DNA from: Burkholderiaceae bacterium
GTDB lineage: Bacteria > Pseudomonadota > Gammaproteobacteria > Burkholderiales > Burkholderiaceae_C
Reading direction: 5' to 3'
Assembly (NCBI GenBank): GCA_913776825.1
Contig: CAJYPV010000026.1
Span: 310,001 to 374,000, forward strand
DNA: 64,000 nt
Positions 25,784 through 35,166 of the stretch are shown here, in pieces; the first letter of the stretch is position 1, and each line of letters starts with the position of its first letter. The translations under genes were made by a program, and so were the position numbers. The notes below the pieces were generated by a model. It was not told where the DNA came from, ran no database searches, and saw nothing but the letters and a program-made list of their open reading frames with translations.

Positions 25784-26265
25784 AGGGGTCCCCTCATGCC
25801 GATGCCTGAGCACCCATGCCCAAGCCGCTCGATTGGATCGAGCTGATCAGGGACTGTAGGCCGCGAGGCGTCCGCACAGCCGGGGAGAACCGGGCCATTC
25901 CACAGGCATTTCGTGTTTTGTAGACGGAATCAGGCCGGGTGGACGAGGCGGCCCTGCGCCGCGGATGGCGGACCACCCGCAGTTCCTGCGCGAGCCGAGC
26001 GCGAGCCGAACGCGAACCCAGCGCGAGCCCAGCGCATGGCATGCGCGAACAGCCTAGCCCGCTCTTCCCTCCACGCCCATTCCTCGATGGGGTGGGGCAT
26101 CGCTGCGCTGTGTGGTTCGTGCCGACGCCTTGGTAACGGGTGTTTCAAGCCTGTGTCCATCGGGCCTGCGCGCTTGCGGCAGACGTCACGCTTTTCTCTA
26201 ATGCGCCCGGTCTGAGGCATGCGGCCGATCTGTCGGGGTCGTGGCCATCAGTGAAAAGGATGTCC
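25784..26265. other. Divergent spacer with GCGCGAGCC-type tandem repeats
   Basis: About 480 bp between the chemoreceptor and the cytochrome lipoprotein. Around 25984-26040 it holds degenerate 10-11-bp units (GCGCGAGCCGA, AGCGCGAGCC, AACGCGAACCC). I see no gene; a promoter candidate lies at its right end. Confidence 0.45.
26174..26202 (+). promoter_or_regulatory. Probable sigma70 promoter of the cytochrome lipoprotein gene
   Basis: TTGCGG (-35) and TCTAAT (-10) are separated by exactly 17 bp, with the -10 about 64 bp before the start codon. The -10 matches 5 of 6 consensus positions and the -35 matches 3 of 6. Confidence 0.45.
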
Positions 26266-29007
26266 ATGAACCCCGTCCCTTTGTCGTCTCGCCGAACTTG
26301 GCCCGCCCCTGTGCTGCAGGTGGCACTGATGTCGCTGCTCACCGTCGCGCTCGCGCTCACCGCGTGCGGTGGCGGCCACTCGACGGTCGAAACGCCGCGA
26401 GCGACGCCGGTGGCGGACGGCGGCGGCACGGGCATCGGCACGCCGACCACGCCGAGCACGCCGACGACGCCGACCACGCCGACCACGCCGAGCCCCACCA
26501 GCCCGCCAGTGTCGCCGTCCCCAACGCCGCCCGCCACCGATCCGCCCACGCCGACGGTCCCCGATCCCACCACCCCGCTGCGCCTGCCATTGGAGCTGCT
26601 GGGCGACGGGCTCCCGGACGCGCCGGTCATCGCCAGCGCCAATCTCACGCTGGACAGCGCCGGCATCGGCAGTGCCACGCAGCTCTGGTTCCAGTGCCAT
26701 CGCTGCGGATTCTTCGGACCGCCCGAATTCGAGGCGACGCGGCAGGCGCCCACCCGCATCAAGGCCAGCCTGCGGGTGCTGGGCGGCACGGCGGTGGCGA
26801 ATGCATCGTCGATTCCCTGGGTCGACATCACCGATGCGACGATGACGCTGGCCGATGCGGAACGAGTGCAGGGACTCAACCGCGGCGGCGCGTACACCGT
26901 GCGCATCGGCTTCAACCTGGATGCCGCCACCCGCGCGCGGCTGGTGGCCGGCGTGAATCTGGTGCAGTTCCGCTTCAACGGCACCGATGGAGAGTCCAAC
27001 GGCTTCCGTGTCATCGCGCTGCAACTGCGCAATGCGCAGGGACGCAGCCTGGCGACCAATCCGGTCCAGATGCAGGACATCCAGGCGGAGAAGCTCGCGG
27101 GCAAGACGCTCACCGCCGATGTCAGCGCTGGTGAGGCGCTCTGGTACGGACAGAACCGCCTGCTCAAGTCCGCGCTGACCGGTCGTCCGATCAAGGCGGC
27201 CTGTGCCTCCTGCCATGCGTCGGATGGGCGCGACCTGCAGTACTTCAACTACTCGAATCAATCGATCATCCAGCGCTCTCGCTTCCATGGCCTGACCGAA
27301 GGACAGGGTCGCCAGATCGCCGCCTTCCTGCGCTATAGCCAACAAGCGGTGCCGCATGTGCCGCAGGCCGCGCCGTGGAACCCGCCGTATCAGCCCGGGC
27401 CCGGACTCGACAGCCGCCCCATCGCGGAATGGGCCGCAGGCGCCGGACTGGGCGCCGTGCTGGACTCGCCGACCGACGCCGTCAAAGCCCTGTTCGGCAA
27501 GCCGCTGGATGGATCGCCGCTGGCGTTGACCCAGGCCGACGTCGACCGCGTCATGGATGCCACCGCCACGCTCAATGCCCGCGAGGTGGCGATGCCCATC
27601 CAGTATCCCGACTGGAATGCCTACCTGCCCGCGATGCATCCGATGGACATCTGGCCCGTGGGCGCGAATGCCGCCGGGTCGTTCGAGGGCGGCGCGACCT
27701 TCGCGGGCAATGGTCGACTGGACCCGCTCGGCACGACCCGCAAGATCACCGCCTGGTTCGATGCGCATCGGCATCCCAGCGGCCGTCACGGCGATTGGAG
27801 CCACCTCACGCCTGCGCAGCGTCAGGAGATCCAGAGCCTGTTGCAGCCCTACGGCTTCGAGGTCTACGCCTTCCTGGGGGGAGGGCGCGGCAACCACATC
27901 GCCGCGTCGGGGCAATACGGCGCGCAAGTGGGCGCGGCGAATCTGCAGAAGCTGGCCTCGCCCGCCAGCACCGCGCTGGAGCCCGCCGCCTTCACCACGA
28001 ATGCCTTCATCGAGCGCGTCGTCGGCAGCCTGCTGCAATGGAATGTGGTCCAGCAATGGGACTGGGCCCAGCGTTTCGGTCTGGAAGGCGACCAGCGCTG
28101 GTTCATCGGCGACTACGACGCCGCCACCCAGACCTGGAAAGGCCGCGGCGAGGCGCGAGGCTGGCCGTTCAATACCGTCAGCGCGTTCTACCTGGCGCCG
28201 CACATGGTCTATCAGGCCGATCAGGACGCCAGCGGCAAGCTGACCCGCGAATGGTTCCTGGCCTGGGAGGCCGGCAACCAGGTCGGCTCCTACTACCGCA
28301 CCAATGCCTGGTATCAGGCGCAGGTGACCCTCAATCCCGGCGCGCAGAGCGACTGGGTGAACTATTCGGTGGACTGGCCCTATCTCACCGGCTTCGATGA
28401 AGTGCTGGCGGATCACCTGGGCACCGGCACGCCCGCGGCGGCGACGGCCGCCACGCTCAGCCATGTGCGCCTGCTGCAGGCGCGCATCAAGTCCGCGCAG
28501 TACGTCAACAATGCGATCCCGCTGTACGTGCCGTCGGCCACGCGTTCCCTGATCGACAACCGCGGTCGCTTCAGCCGGGCGCAAGTGCTCAAGCACCTGA
28601 TGCCGACCAACTTCATGGACGCCACCTCGACGCAGGGCACGGCGGGCTCGCGCTACCGCCAGCTCGATCAGCTGCAATCCAATCTGTCGCTGCTGGTCCT
28701 CAACGGCGCCCTGCGGCAGTTCAATCAGGTCTATGCCAGCACCGATCCGGCGGCCTGGCGGCGTTGCGATCCCAACAACACCGCGCTCGGCGAGCCCGAA
28801 CCCACCGCGGGCTTCGCGTTCTGTCTGGACCGCAGCCGCCAGCCGCTGGTGCAGCTGTCACCGGGGGTCTGGGCGATGAACTCGGTGGACTACCGCATCA
28901 CCGGCGAGCAGAAGCTGCAATACGCCGTGTGGAAGGCCGGCACGCTGGGCGCGGACCCGGCGCGCATCGCCACCTTGAACGGATGGATCCAGCGCATCTG
29001 GCCTTGA
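26266..29007 (+). CDS. Large c-type cytochrome lipoprotein of unknown function
   Basis: The product is 913 residues. A lipoprotein signal (VALMSLLTVALALTACGGG) is followed by a Thr/Pro linker of TPTTPT repeats and a beta-rich domain (about 110-290) with a CHRC pair. A single haem-c site, CASCH, lies at 313-317 in KAACASCHASDGRDLQYFNYS. A 590-residue C-terminal region rich in Trp and Tyr follows (NQVGSYYRTNAWYQAQVTLNPG; VDWPYLTGFDEVLADHLGTG), which I do not recognise. One haem in so large a protein suggests an oxidoreductase-like or substrate-binding outer-membrane protein. The start is ATG 26266, with AAGGA upstream; ATG 26260 is also possible. It is probably exported by Sec and lipidated. 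Confidence 0.75.
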   Translation: MNPVPLSSRRTWPAPVLQVALMSLLTVALALTACGGGHSTVETPRATPVADGGGTGIGTPTTPSTPTTPTTPTTPSPTSPPVSPSPTPPATDPPTPTVPDPTTPLRLPLELLGDGLPDAPVIASANLTLDSAGIGSATQLWFQCHRCGFFGPPEFEATRQAPTRIKASLRVLGGTAVANASSIPWVDITDATMTLADAERVQGLNRGGAYTVRIGFNLDAATRARLVAGVNLVQFRFNGTDGESNGFRVIALQLRNAQGRSLATNPVQMQDIQAEKLAGKTLTADVSAGEALWYGQNRLLKSALTGRPIKAACASCHASDGRDLQYFNYSNQSIIQRSRFHGLTEGQGRQIAAFLRYSQQAVPHVPQAAPWNPPYQPGPGLDSRPIAEWAAGAGLGAVLDSPTDAVKALFGKPLDGSPLALTQADVDRVMDATATLNAREVAMPIQYPDWNAYLPAMHPMDIWPVGANAAGSFEGGATFAGNGRLDPLGTTRKITAWFDAHRHPSGRHGDWSHLTPAQRQEIQSLLQPYGFEVYAFLGGGRGNHIAASGQYGAQVGAANLQKLASPASTALEPAAFTTNAFIERVVGSLLQWNVVQQWDWAQRFGLEGDQRWFIGDYDAATQTWKGRGEARGWPFNTVSAFYLAPHMVYQADQDASGKLTREWFLAWEAGNQVGSYYRTNAWYQAQVTLNPGAQSDWVNYSVDWPYLTGFDEVLADHLGTGTPAAATAATLSHVRLLQARIKSAQYVNNAIPLYVPSATRSLIDNRGRFSRAQVLKHLMPTNFMDATSTQGTAGSRYRQLDQLQSNLSLLVLNGALRQFNQVYASTDPAAWRRCDPNNTALGEPEPTAGFAFCLDRSRQPLVQLSPGVWAMNSVDYRITGEQKLQYAVWKAGTLGADPARIATLNGWIQRIWP

Positions 29008-29357
29008 CCCGCGCGAGGGCGATGGAAGTCGACGGCATCGTCGACCTCCTGCGGTGATCGCAGCGATGACCTTGCAGCGCCAAGGTCATCCTGAGACCGC
29101 GCCACACCCTGCACACGAGGCCGGTCATGTGCCCCGCGCACTCGGCTGCGCGGACGAATCAACGTGGCGCGCACAGCCAGTGTCCCTACCGACAAGGGGG
29201 ATGGAGCGGCTCTCCTAGACTCCGCGCCTCGCGGCTGGGAGTCCGATCTCTTATCACGTCTCTCGTGGAGGAGGTCAAACCGGAACAGCCGTCCTGGTTC
29301 TGTCACTACGCCCGACACTGCTGGTTCGCAGCAGGGCGTTCTCGAGGTTTTGTCACG
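29008..29357 (+). promoter_or_regulatory. Leader region of the old-yellow-enzyme gene
   Basis: About 350 bp without a gene. It contains CTCCTAGACT-x-CG-x-GCCTC at 29212-29231, closely similar to the promoter -10 region of the regulator gene at 52.5 kb, followed by a CTCGCGGCTGGGAG arm. The -10-like TAGACT (29216-29221) has no good -35, so the promoter call is weak. Confidence 0.3.
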
Positions 29358-30461
29358 ATGTCCGATCTGTTCTCTCCCTTCACCCTGAAATCCGTGACCC
29401 TGCGCAACCGCATCGCGGTGCCGCCGATGTGCCAATACAGCGCGGTGGACGGCCTGGTCAACGACTGGCACCTGGCGCATTACACCGGCCTGGCGCGCGG
29501 CGGCGCGGGCCTGGTCATCGTGGAAGCCACCGGCGTGTCGCCGGAAGGCCGCATCACCCCGGCCTGCCTGGGCCTGTGGAACGACGAGCAGGCTCGCGGC
29601 CTGGCCGGCATCGCCGCGGCGATCAAGTCGGCAGGCGCGGTCGCCGGCATCCAGATCGGCCATGCCGGTCGCAAGGCTGGCGCGAATCGGCCTTGGGAAG
29701 GGGATGACCACATCCCCGCGGGCGATGCCCGCGGCTGGCCGACGCTGTCGCCCTCCGCCGTGCCCTTCGGCAAGCAGCTGTCGCAGGTGCCGAAGGCGAT
29801 GACGCTGGACGACATCGCGCGCGTGCAGGCCGACTTCGTCGCCGCGGCGGTGCGGGCCCGCGATGCGGGCTTCGAATGGCTGGAGCTGCACTTTGCCCAC
29901 GGCTATCTGGCGCAGAGCTTCTTCTCCGTTCACGCCAATCAGCGCGACGACGCCTTCGGCGGCGACGCGGTGCGTCGCAGCCGCTTCCTGCTCGACACGA
30001 TGCGCGCGGTGCGCGAGGTCTGGCCGCAGCATCTGCCCCTGACCGCCCGTTTCGGCGTGCTGGAATTCGATGGCCGCGATGAGGAAACCCTGAGCGAGGC
30101 CATCGCGCTGACACGCGCCATGCGCGAAGCGGGTCTGGACCTGCTCAACGTCAGCGTCGGCTTCTCGACGCCCGATGCGCAGATTCCTTGGGGTCCGGCC
30201 TTCCTCGCGCCGTTTGCCGAGCGCGTGCGTCGCGAAGCCGGCCTGCCGGTGGCGTCGTCCTGGGGAATTGACACGCCGGCCCTGGCCGATCGCGTCATCC
30301 GCGACGAGCAGATGGACCTGGTGATGGTCGGCCGCGCCATGCTGGCCAATCCGCACTGGCCGTATCACGCGGCCCTGGCGCTGAAGAAGGAGAACGCCGC
30401 CTGGGTGCTGCCGGCGCCGTATGCGCACTGGCTGTCGCGCTACCAGCCGGCGCAGGACTGA
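29358..30461 (+). CDS. NADH:flavin oxidoreductase / old yellow enzyme (YqjM/XenA class)
   Basis: The product is 367 residues, a full-length FMN TIM barrel. Class-defining residues are present: Cys25 in VPPMCQYSA (the thermophilic-like YqjM/XenA subgroup uses this Cys to tune the flavin), and His178/His181 in ELHFAHGYLAQSFFS, the substrate-anchoring pair. The C-terminal FMN phosphate-site segment is MDLVMVGRAMLANPHWPYHAA. It should reduce activated C=C bonds with NAD(P)H in the cytoplasm. ATG 29358 is used; the 77 in-frame residues upstream are not conserved-looking. It converges with the eCIS operon across a strong hairpin. Confidence 0.93.
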   Translation: MSDLFSPFTLKSVTLRNRIAVPPMCQYSAVDGLVNDWHLAHYTGLARGGAGLVIVEATGVSPEGRITPACLGLWNDEQARGLAGIAAAIKSAGAVAGIQIGHAGRKAGANRPWEGDDHIPAGDARGWPTLSPSAVPFGKQLSQVPKAMTLDDIARVQADFVAAAVRARDAGFEWLELHFAHGYLAQSFFSVHANQRDDAFGGDAVRRSRFLLDTMRAVREVWPQHLPLTARFGVLEFDGRDEETLSEAIALTRAMREAGLDLLNVSVGFSTPDAQIPWGPAFLAPFAERVRREAGLPVASSWGIDTPALADRVIRDEQMDLVMVGRAMLANPHWPYHAALALKKENAAWVLPAPYAHWLSRYQPAQD

Positions 30462-30476
30462 GCCCCATCGCGTCGA

Positions 30477-30518
30477 TGCCCCAACGCAGCAGCGCGTTTC
30501 GCTGCCGCGTTGGGGGCT
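30477..30518. terminator. Hairpin between convergent OYE gene and eCIS operon
   Basis: GCCCCAACGC-A-GCAGCG pairs with CGCTGC-C-GCGTTGGGGGC around a CGTTT loop, a long GC-rich stem with one internal mismatch. It lies 15 bp after the OYE stop and 54 bp from the eCIS operon end, so it may serve both strands. The U-tract is poor. Confidence 0.6.
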
Positions 30519-30571
30519 GATCGTTGAAAGGGCGCGGCCCGATCGCGTCCAAGCGACGCGTCCGCCAGCCG

Positions 30572-33500
30572 CTACGGCGTCTCCACCTTCGGCTTGAAGG
30601 TCGCGATCACCCCCCCGATCACCAGCAGCGCGATCACGCCATACAGCAGGTAGTTCGCCTCTCGCCAGGCGGCCAGCGAGGGGTCGCAGCTCAGAATCGC
30701 GATGGCCACGGCCAGCGTGAGGATCAGCCCGATCCACAGCGCCGCCTGCACCGGGCGGCCCAGCCGCCGCACGCGGCAGCTCCAGCCATAGACGGCGAGG
30801 CCGGTGAGCTCGGCCACGGCCAGCACTTCCAGCAGCAGGCGGATGGGCACGCGGTTCGGGCAGACGAACGCGCACACCGCGCTGGATTGGTCTTCCTTCT
30901 TTTCGAAGTACTGCTGCAGGGCCTTCGTCACCGTGTCGCCCTGACCGATGGCGCTCTGCGGCAGCGGCCAGGCCGCCGCACCCGCGAAGGTCCACTCCAT
31001 GTAGGCCAGATTGCTGCCGATGCGGTTGATCTCCGCCGTCGTGTCGGGCGTCGGTTCACCCACCCGGTGGAACAGCACCGGGACCATGCTCTCGAGGAAG
31101 TCCACATTGGTCATCGGCGGGACGTCCCCCTCACGATCCACCTTGTCGCGCAGCCGAATCGCGCTGTCATCGACGGGGTCGCCCATCAGCACCAGCAGAT
31201 AGGCATGCAGGCCGCTCGAGCGGTGATTCCCGACATCGCCATCCGGCAACCGCTCCACCCGTTGGGGGCGACCTTGGTCATCCACCACCGATTCGGTGTC
31301 CACGATGAAGCGCTTGAGCTTGTTGAAGCCATACGGCCCGTTGGGCTCGCCGAGTTCCAGATCCGGCACCACCAGGTTCAGGTCCAAGGGGCGCTTCTCG
31401 GCTTTCATCCGCTTGGCCATCTCGTCCATGAATGCCCACAGGAAGCGCGCGAACTTGCCGCGCTCGACGGGATCGGTCGGCGCATCCTCGAAGAAGACGG
31501 TGAGGCCGTTGAACACCTTGTGGCCCTCGCGCCAGCCCGGCAACATCAGCGGGCGCAGGCGAGACTGCCAATCGGTGCGGTCCTGATTGACGATGGCCAG
31601 TGCCTTGCCGACCGCGTTGCGGATCAGCGCCGATTGCTGCGCGTCGGTCAACGCGAGCAGGCTGCGCCATTCACGGCGATAGATCACCAGGTCCATCTGC
31701 ACCCGATGCCGATGCGCCTCGGCGGAGAAGCCTGACGCATCGCCTTCCAGCCCCGGCGGCAAGTCCAGCGTGCCATCGTTCTGGAGCACCGCGCCCATGT
31801 ACTGCAGCCGGGTGAACTGCCGGAAGTTCACCGGATACGGCGCTGGGGTGCTCATCCAGTAATTGGCGAATCCCACCACCTGATTGCGGTTCTTGTTCGG
31901 GGAACAGTCGCAGCCGGTGCTGTTCCAGCGAAGGGCCTGCGCCTTCGTCATGGGATGCAGCTTGCGGGCGGTCTGCACGATGTCCTTGATGTTGTCGGCA
32001 TTGAGCAGCGACGCATAGAACTGCGACAGATCCGCCACCTCGTCCTCCTTCAGCGGCTCGGGCGTGGGGGCCGACGCGGCCGACCGATCCACGCCGTAGC
32101 GACGTCGGCCGCTCGGTGTGGCCGGCTGGTCGTCCGGCGGCTTGCGCACGACGGGCAGATCAGGCCCGGGGTCGCCGGCGGCGAGGACCGGCAGCGGCGA
32201 TGTGCGCATCACCATCGGCGCCACCGGCTGGGGGCGCGGGCAGTCCGGTCGAACCGTCTGGCCGCGCTGCGCGGCGATCTCCATCACATGCCGGACGAAG
32301 TACTCGCAGCGCCGCGCCTCCAGCGCGCGGCGGAACAGCGCTTCGGTCGGGTATTCGATCTCGATCAGCGGCGTGAGGATGGCTTTCAGCTGCTCAGCCG
32401 TCGGCGCACTGAAGGGCACTTCCTTGGCCGGCGGCGGTCCCCCCGTGACGGCGACGGCCGGTGGCGCGTCCCCCTCCTTGGCCGTCTGGCCGCTGGCGGC
32501 CGCGCTGTCGCCGGGCGCCGAGGCGCCGGACTCCGCCGGTGCCGCCCCGGGCACCAGCGCCGCCACATCGTCCGCGGTGAGCCGGTAGCTGGCGGGCACA
32601 TTGGCCTGCAGGTCCAGCGCCGCATCGATGTCCTGCTGGCGCAGGCCCGTCATGCTGTTGGACGGCGGTGGTGGCGGCTCCTGACGCGGCTTGGGCCTGG
32701 CGGTCGGCGGCGTGGGATCGATGATGCGCAGCACATAACTCTGCTGCGCTTCCATCACCGTGGGCGATTCATCCTCGGCCGTCAGGGTGAAGCTGAAATT
32801 GCCCGCCTGGGTCGGCGTGCCGGACAGCACGCCCGCGCGATCGATCTGCAGTCCGGGCGGCAGCATGCCTTCCACCAGCAGTCGATACGGCGGACGCCCG
32901 CCCTGCACCAGTTCCCGCCGCGGATAGGTCACGCCGCGTCGGCCGCTGGGCAAGGGCACGGTGATGTAGACCAGCCGCAGATCACGGGCGCCATCGGCGG
33001 CGCGAGGCTTCATCCACATCACGCCGCCAGGGGGCAGCGCGCCACTCGCGGCGGCGCTCGGCCGGCTGGCGGCGGCGATCGATGGCAAAGCGGCAGCGCT
33101 GCCCGACGACGACGCCGCCGCGCTCGGGCCGGGCGTCCCCGTCGCGCCTGACGCGCCTGACGCACGCGCCACGGGCGCCGATGCCGATGCCGCAGCGGCA
33201 GCGACCATCTGATTCACCGCATTCGCCAGCGCGGCCGCTGCGGCGGCGCTCAACGGGGTGGACGCGGCGTCGCTGCGCGGCAGCGGAAAGCTGACGGCGG
33301 ATGCCGCCGCCGCCGCCGCGCTCGCGGCCTCCGCGCTCTTGGCCGACAAGGTGTTCAACGCCGCTGCGGCTGAGGCCGCCGCCGCCGCCACACCGGCGGC
33401 CTTGGGGGGCACCGTCAGCTGCAGCTGGACGCCGGAGATCGACACGGGCACTTGCATCGCGGCACCCGCACCCGCACCCGCACCCGCTTGGGCAGGCCTC

Positions 33501-33673
33501 GTGGCGTTGGGCGACGCAGCGGTCGCGGGATCCCGGCCCCAGGCGTGCATCGCCACGACGGCGACCGCCGTGAGCATGCCCGCCACGAAGAGCCGCGCAC
33601 GCCGGCAGCGGGCGCACACGGGACGTGCCGGCCGTGCGCGCGCTTGCGGCGAAGGTCTGGATCGAAGGTTCAT
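30572..33673 (-). CDS. eCIS-linked membrane protein with Ig-like and putative GH18-like domains
   Basis: This is the last gene of the eCIS operon, 2 bp after the ATPase; product 1033 residues. An N-terminal transmembrane anchor (about 28-46) is followed by an Ala/Ser-rich low-complexity stretch (about 50-220). An Ig/cadherin-like strand set follows (GMLPPGLQIDRAGVLSGTP, about 262-308), then Pro-rich linkers and a 370-residue globular domain (about 560-930). That domain shows GH18-like signs: VVGFANYW at 599-606, a beta4-like GLTVFFED with Glu729, LDLNLVVP, and a late strand ending AAAWPLP. The usual DxxDxDxE is reduced to the Glu. Three C-terminal transmembrane helices fall near 944-966, 975-995 and 1006-1027. 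The GH18 link is inference from motif layout. Possible roles are cell-wall processing for particle release, or an accessory or anchor. Confidence 0.7.
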   Translation of the reverse strand: MNLRSRPSPQARARPARPVCARCRRARLFVAGMLTAVAVVAMHAWGRDPATAASPNATRPAQAGAGAGAGAAMQVPVSISGVQLQLTVPPKAAGVAAAAASAAAALNTLSAKSAEAASAAAAAASAVSFPLPRSDAASTPLSAAAAAALANAVNQMVAAAAASASAPVARASGASGATGTPGPSAAASSSGSAAALPSIAAASRPSAAASGALPPGGVMWMKPRAADGARDLRLVYITVPLPSGRRGVTYPRRELVQGGRPPYRLLVEGMLPPGLQIDRAGVLSGTPTQAGNFSFTLTAEDESPTVMEAQQSYVLRIIDPTPPTARPKPRQEPPPPPSNSMTGLRQQDIDAALDLQANVPASYRLTADDVAALVPGAAPAESGASAPGDSAAASGQTAKEGDAPPAVAVTGGPPPAKEVPFSAPTAEQLKAILTPLIEIEYPTEALFRRALEARRCEYFVRHVMEIAAQRGQTVRPDCPRPQPVAPMVMRTSPLPVLAAGDPGPDLPVVRKPPDDQPATPSGRRRYGVDRSAASAPTPEPLKEDEVADLSQFYASLLNADNIKDIVQTARKLHPMTKAQALRWNSTGCDCSPNKNRNQVVGFANYWMSTPAPYPVNFRQFTRLQYMGAVLQNDGTLDLPPGLEGDASGFSAEAHRHRVQMDLVIYRREWRSLLALTDAQQSALIRNAVGKALAIVNQDRTDWQSRLRPLMLPGWREGHKVFNGLTVFFEDAPTDPVERGKFARFLWAFMDEMAKRMKAEKRPLDLNLVVPDLELGEPNGPYGFNKLKRFIVDTESVVDDQGRPQRVERLPDGDVGNHRSSGLHAYLLVLMGDPVDDSAIRLRDKVDREGDVPPMTNVDFLESMVPVLFHRVGEPTPDTTAEINRIGSNLAYMEWTFAGAAAWPLPQSAIGQGDTVTKALQQYFEKKEDQSSAVCAFVCPNRVPIRLLLEVLAVAELTGLAVYGWSCRVRRLGRPVQAALWIGLILTLAVAIAILSCDPSLAAWREANYLLYGVIALLVIGGVIATFKPKVETP

Positions 33674-33675
33674 GG

Positions 33676-35166
33676 CTACACCATCCGTCCTTCCTTGCGC
33701 AGTTCCTTGGCCACGCCCTTGCGCAGGTCGGCCGCCTCGATGCGATCACGCCCGGCTTGAACAGCGTTCAAGGCGCCAAAGCGCACCACGTTGGCGATCG
33801 CCCCACCGGCCAGCTCGTGGCGCTCGGCCAGGGCGCGCAGGTCCACATCGGCGGCCAGGCGGCCGGTGTGGCGCACCATGCCCTCCCACAGGCGCAGACG
33901 CTGGTCGGCGTCGGGCATCGGGAAATGCACCACCGACTGGAAGCGCCGCGCAAAGGCCTCGTCGATGTTGCCCTTCAAATTGGTCGCCAGGATCACCGTG
34001 CCGGGGAAGTCTTCGATCCGCTGCAGCAGGTAGGAGACTTCCTGATTGGCATAGCGGTCATTGGCGCTGGAGGTCGCGGTGCGCTTGCCGAAGAGCGCAT
34101 CCGCTTCGTCGAAGAACAGAATCCAGCGCCGATGCTGGGCCTGGTCGAAAACCTGGGCCAGGTTCTTCTCGGTCTCGCCGATGTACTTGGACACCACCAT
34201 CGACAGATCGATCCGATAGACATCCGCGCTCACCGCCTGACCGATCAGCGTCGCGGTCAGCGTCTTGCCGGTGCCGGGTGGCCCGAAGAACAGGCTGCGA
34301 TAGCCGGGCTTGAGCGACTTGTCCAAATGCCAGTCCCGCATCAGCGCCTCGCCATGACGGGCCCAGGTGGTCAGGCTCTGCACCTCTTCCAGCGCATCGC
34401 TGTCCAGCACCAGGTCGTCCCAGCACAGCCGGGTGGTGATCAGCTTGGCGGGAAAGCCGGCGCTGAAATCCGGCTTGCGGGATTCTCCGGTGACCAGCAG
34501 ATCCAGCGTCTGCGCGCTGATGTGCAGCGCCGCGCTGAACCACGGCTCGCCCGCCGCGTCATGGTCCAGGCGGATCAGGTCGTGGTGGCGCAGCGGCGCT
34601 TCGTCGTCGAGCGCGCGGCGCAACTGGGCGCGCCGGGCCAGGTCCTCGCCGGCGATCAGGAAGGCGGCGGTCTCCGCCGTCGGCAGGAAACCCCCATGGG
34701 CGCGGCCCTTCCAGCCGCCGAATTCGCTGAAGCCCCGATCCAGGTTGCGGTTGCGCACGAACAGCATGTCCAGCAATTGCGGCCGCAGATGCGGTGCGAG
34801 CGCCAGCGCCAGCACCAGCCGCTCATCCGCGCCGAGACCCAGCGACTCGATCAGGCGACCGTGATCGCTGTCCAGGTCCAGCGGCGGCGGTGCGCTCGCG
34901 CGCAGGTCGGATCGGCCGTCCCCGCGCGCGTCGGCCGCACCCACGCGCAGCGGACGTGAGGCCGTGCCCGCGAGCGCGCCATGGCGCTCATCGGTGCCGG
35001 TGGCGGCGCTGTCCTCCACGGTCGCGCGCTCGCGCTCGCTGTCGGCCTCCTGGCCGAAGTGCGCGCCGATGCGCGTCTGCAGCACCCGGTCCAGCCAGGC
35101 CAGTTCTCGTTCCAGCGCGCGGGCATTCACCGCCACCCGCCGCTGTTGCTCATCGCCAGTCCACAT
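33676..35166 (-). CDS. eCIS AAA+ ATPase (Afp15/Pvc15-like)
   Basis: The product is 496 residues. The N-terminal region (1-240) is specific to eCIS ATPases, with LxxLGLxxDERLVLALALAPHLRPQLLD. The AAA+ core has Walker A GPPGTGKT (295-302), Walker B ILFFDEAD (349-356), sensor 1 ILATNLKGN and Arg fingers in AFARRFQ. Homologues are needed for assembly or stability of the particle rather than being part of it. It overlaps the tape-measure gene by 17 bp, implying coupled translation, and ends 2 bp before the membrane-protein gene. Confidence 0.92.
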   Translation of the reverse strand: MWTGDEQQRRVAVNARALERELAWLDRVLQTRIGAHFGQEADSERERATVEDSAATGTDERHGALAGTASRPLRVGAADARGDGRSDLRASAPPPLDLDSDHGRLIESLGLGADERLVLALALAPHLRPQLLDMLFVRNRNLDRGFSEFGGWKGRAHGGFLPTAETAAFLIAGEDLARRAQLRRALDDEAPLRHHDLIRLDHDAAGEPWFSAALHISAQTLDLLVTGESRKPDFSAGFPAKLITTRLCWDDLVLDSDALEEVQSLTTWARHGEALMRDWHLDKSLKPGYRSLFFGPPGTGKTLTATLIGQAVSADVYRIDLSMVVSKYIGETEKNLAQVFDQAQHRRWILFFDEADALFGKRTATSSANDRYANQEVSYLLQRIEDFPGTVILATNLKGNIDEAFARRFQSVVHFPMPDADQRLRLWEGMVRHTGRLAADVDLRALAERHELAGGAIANVVRFGALNAVQAGRDRIEAADLRKGVAKELRKEGRMV

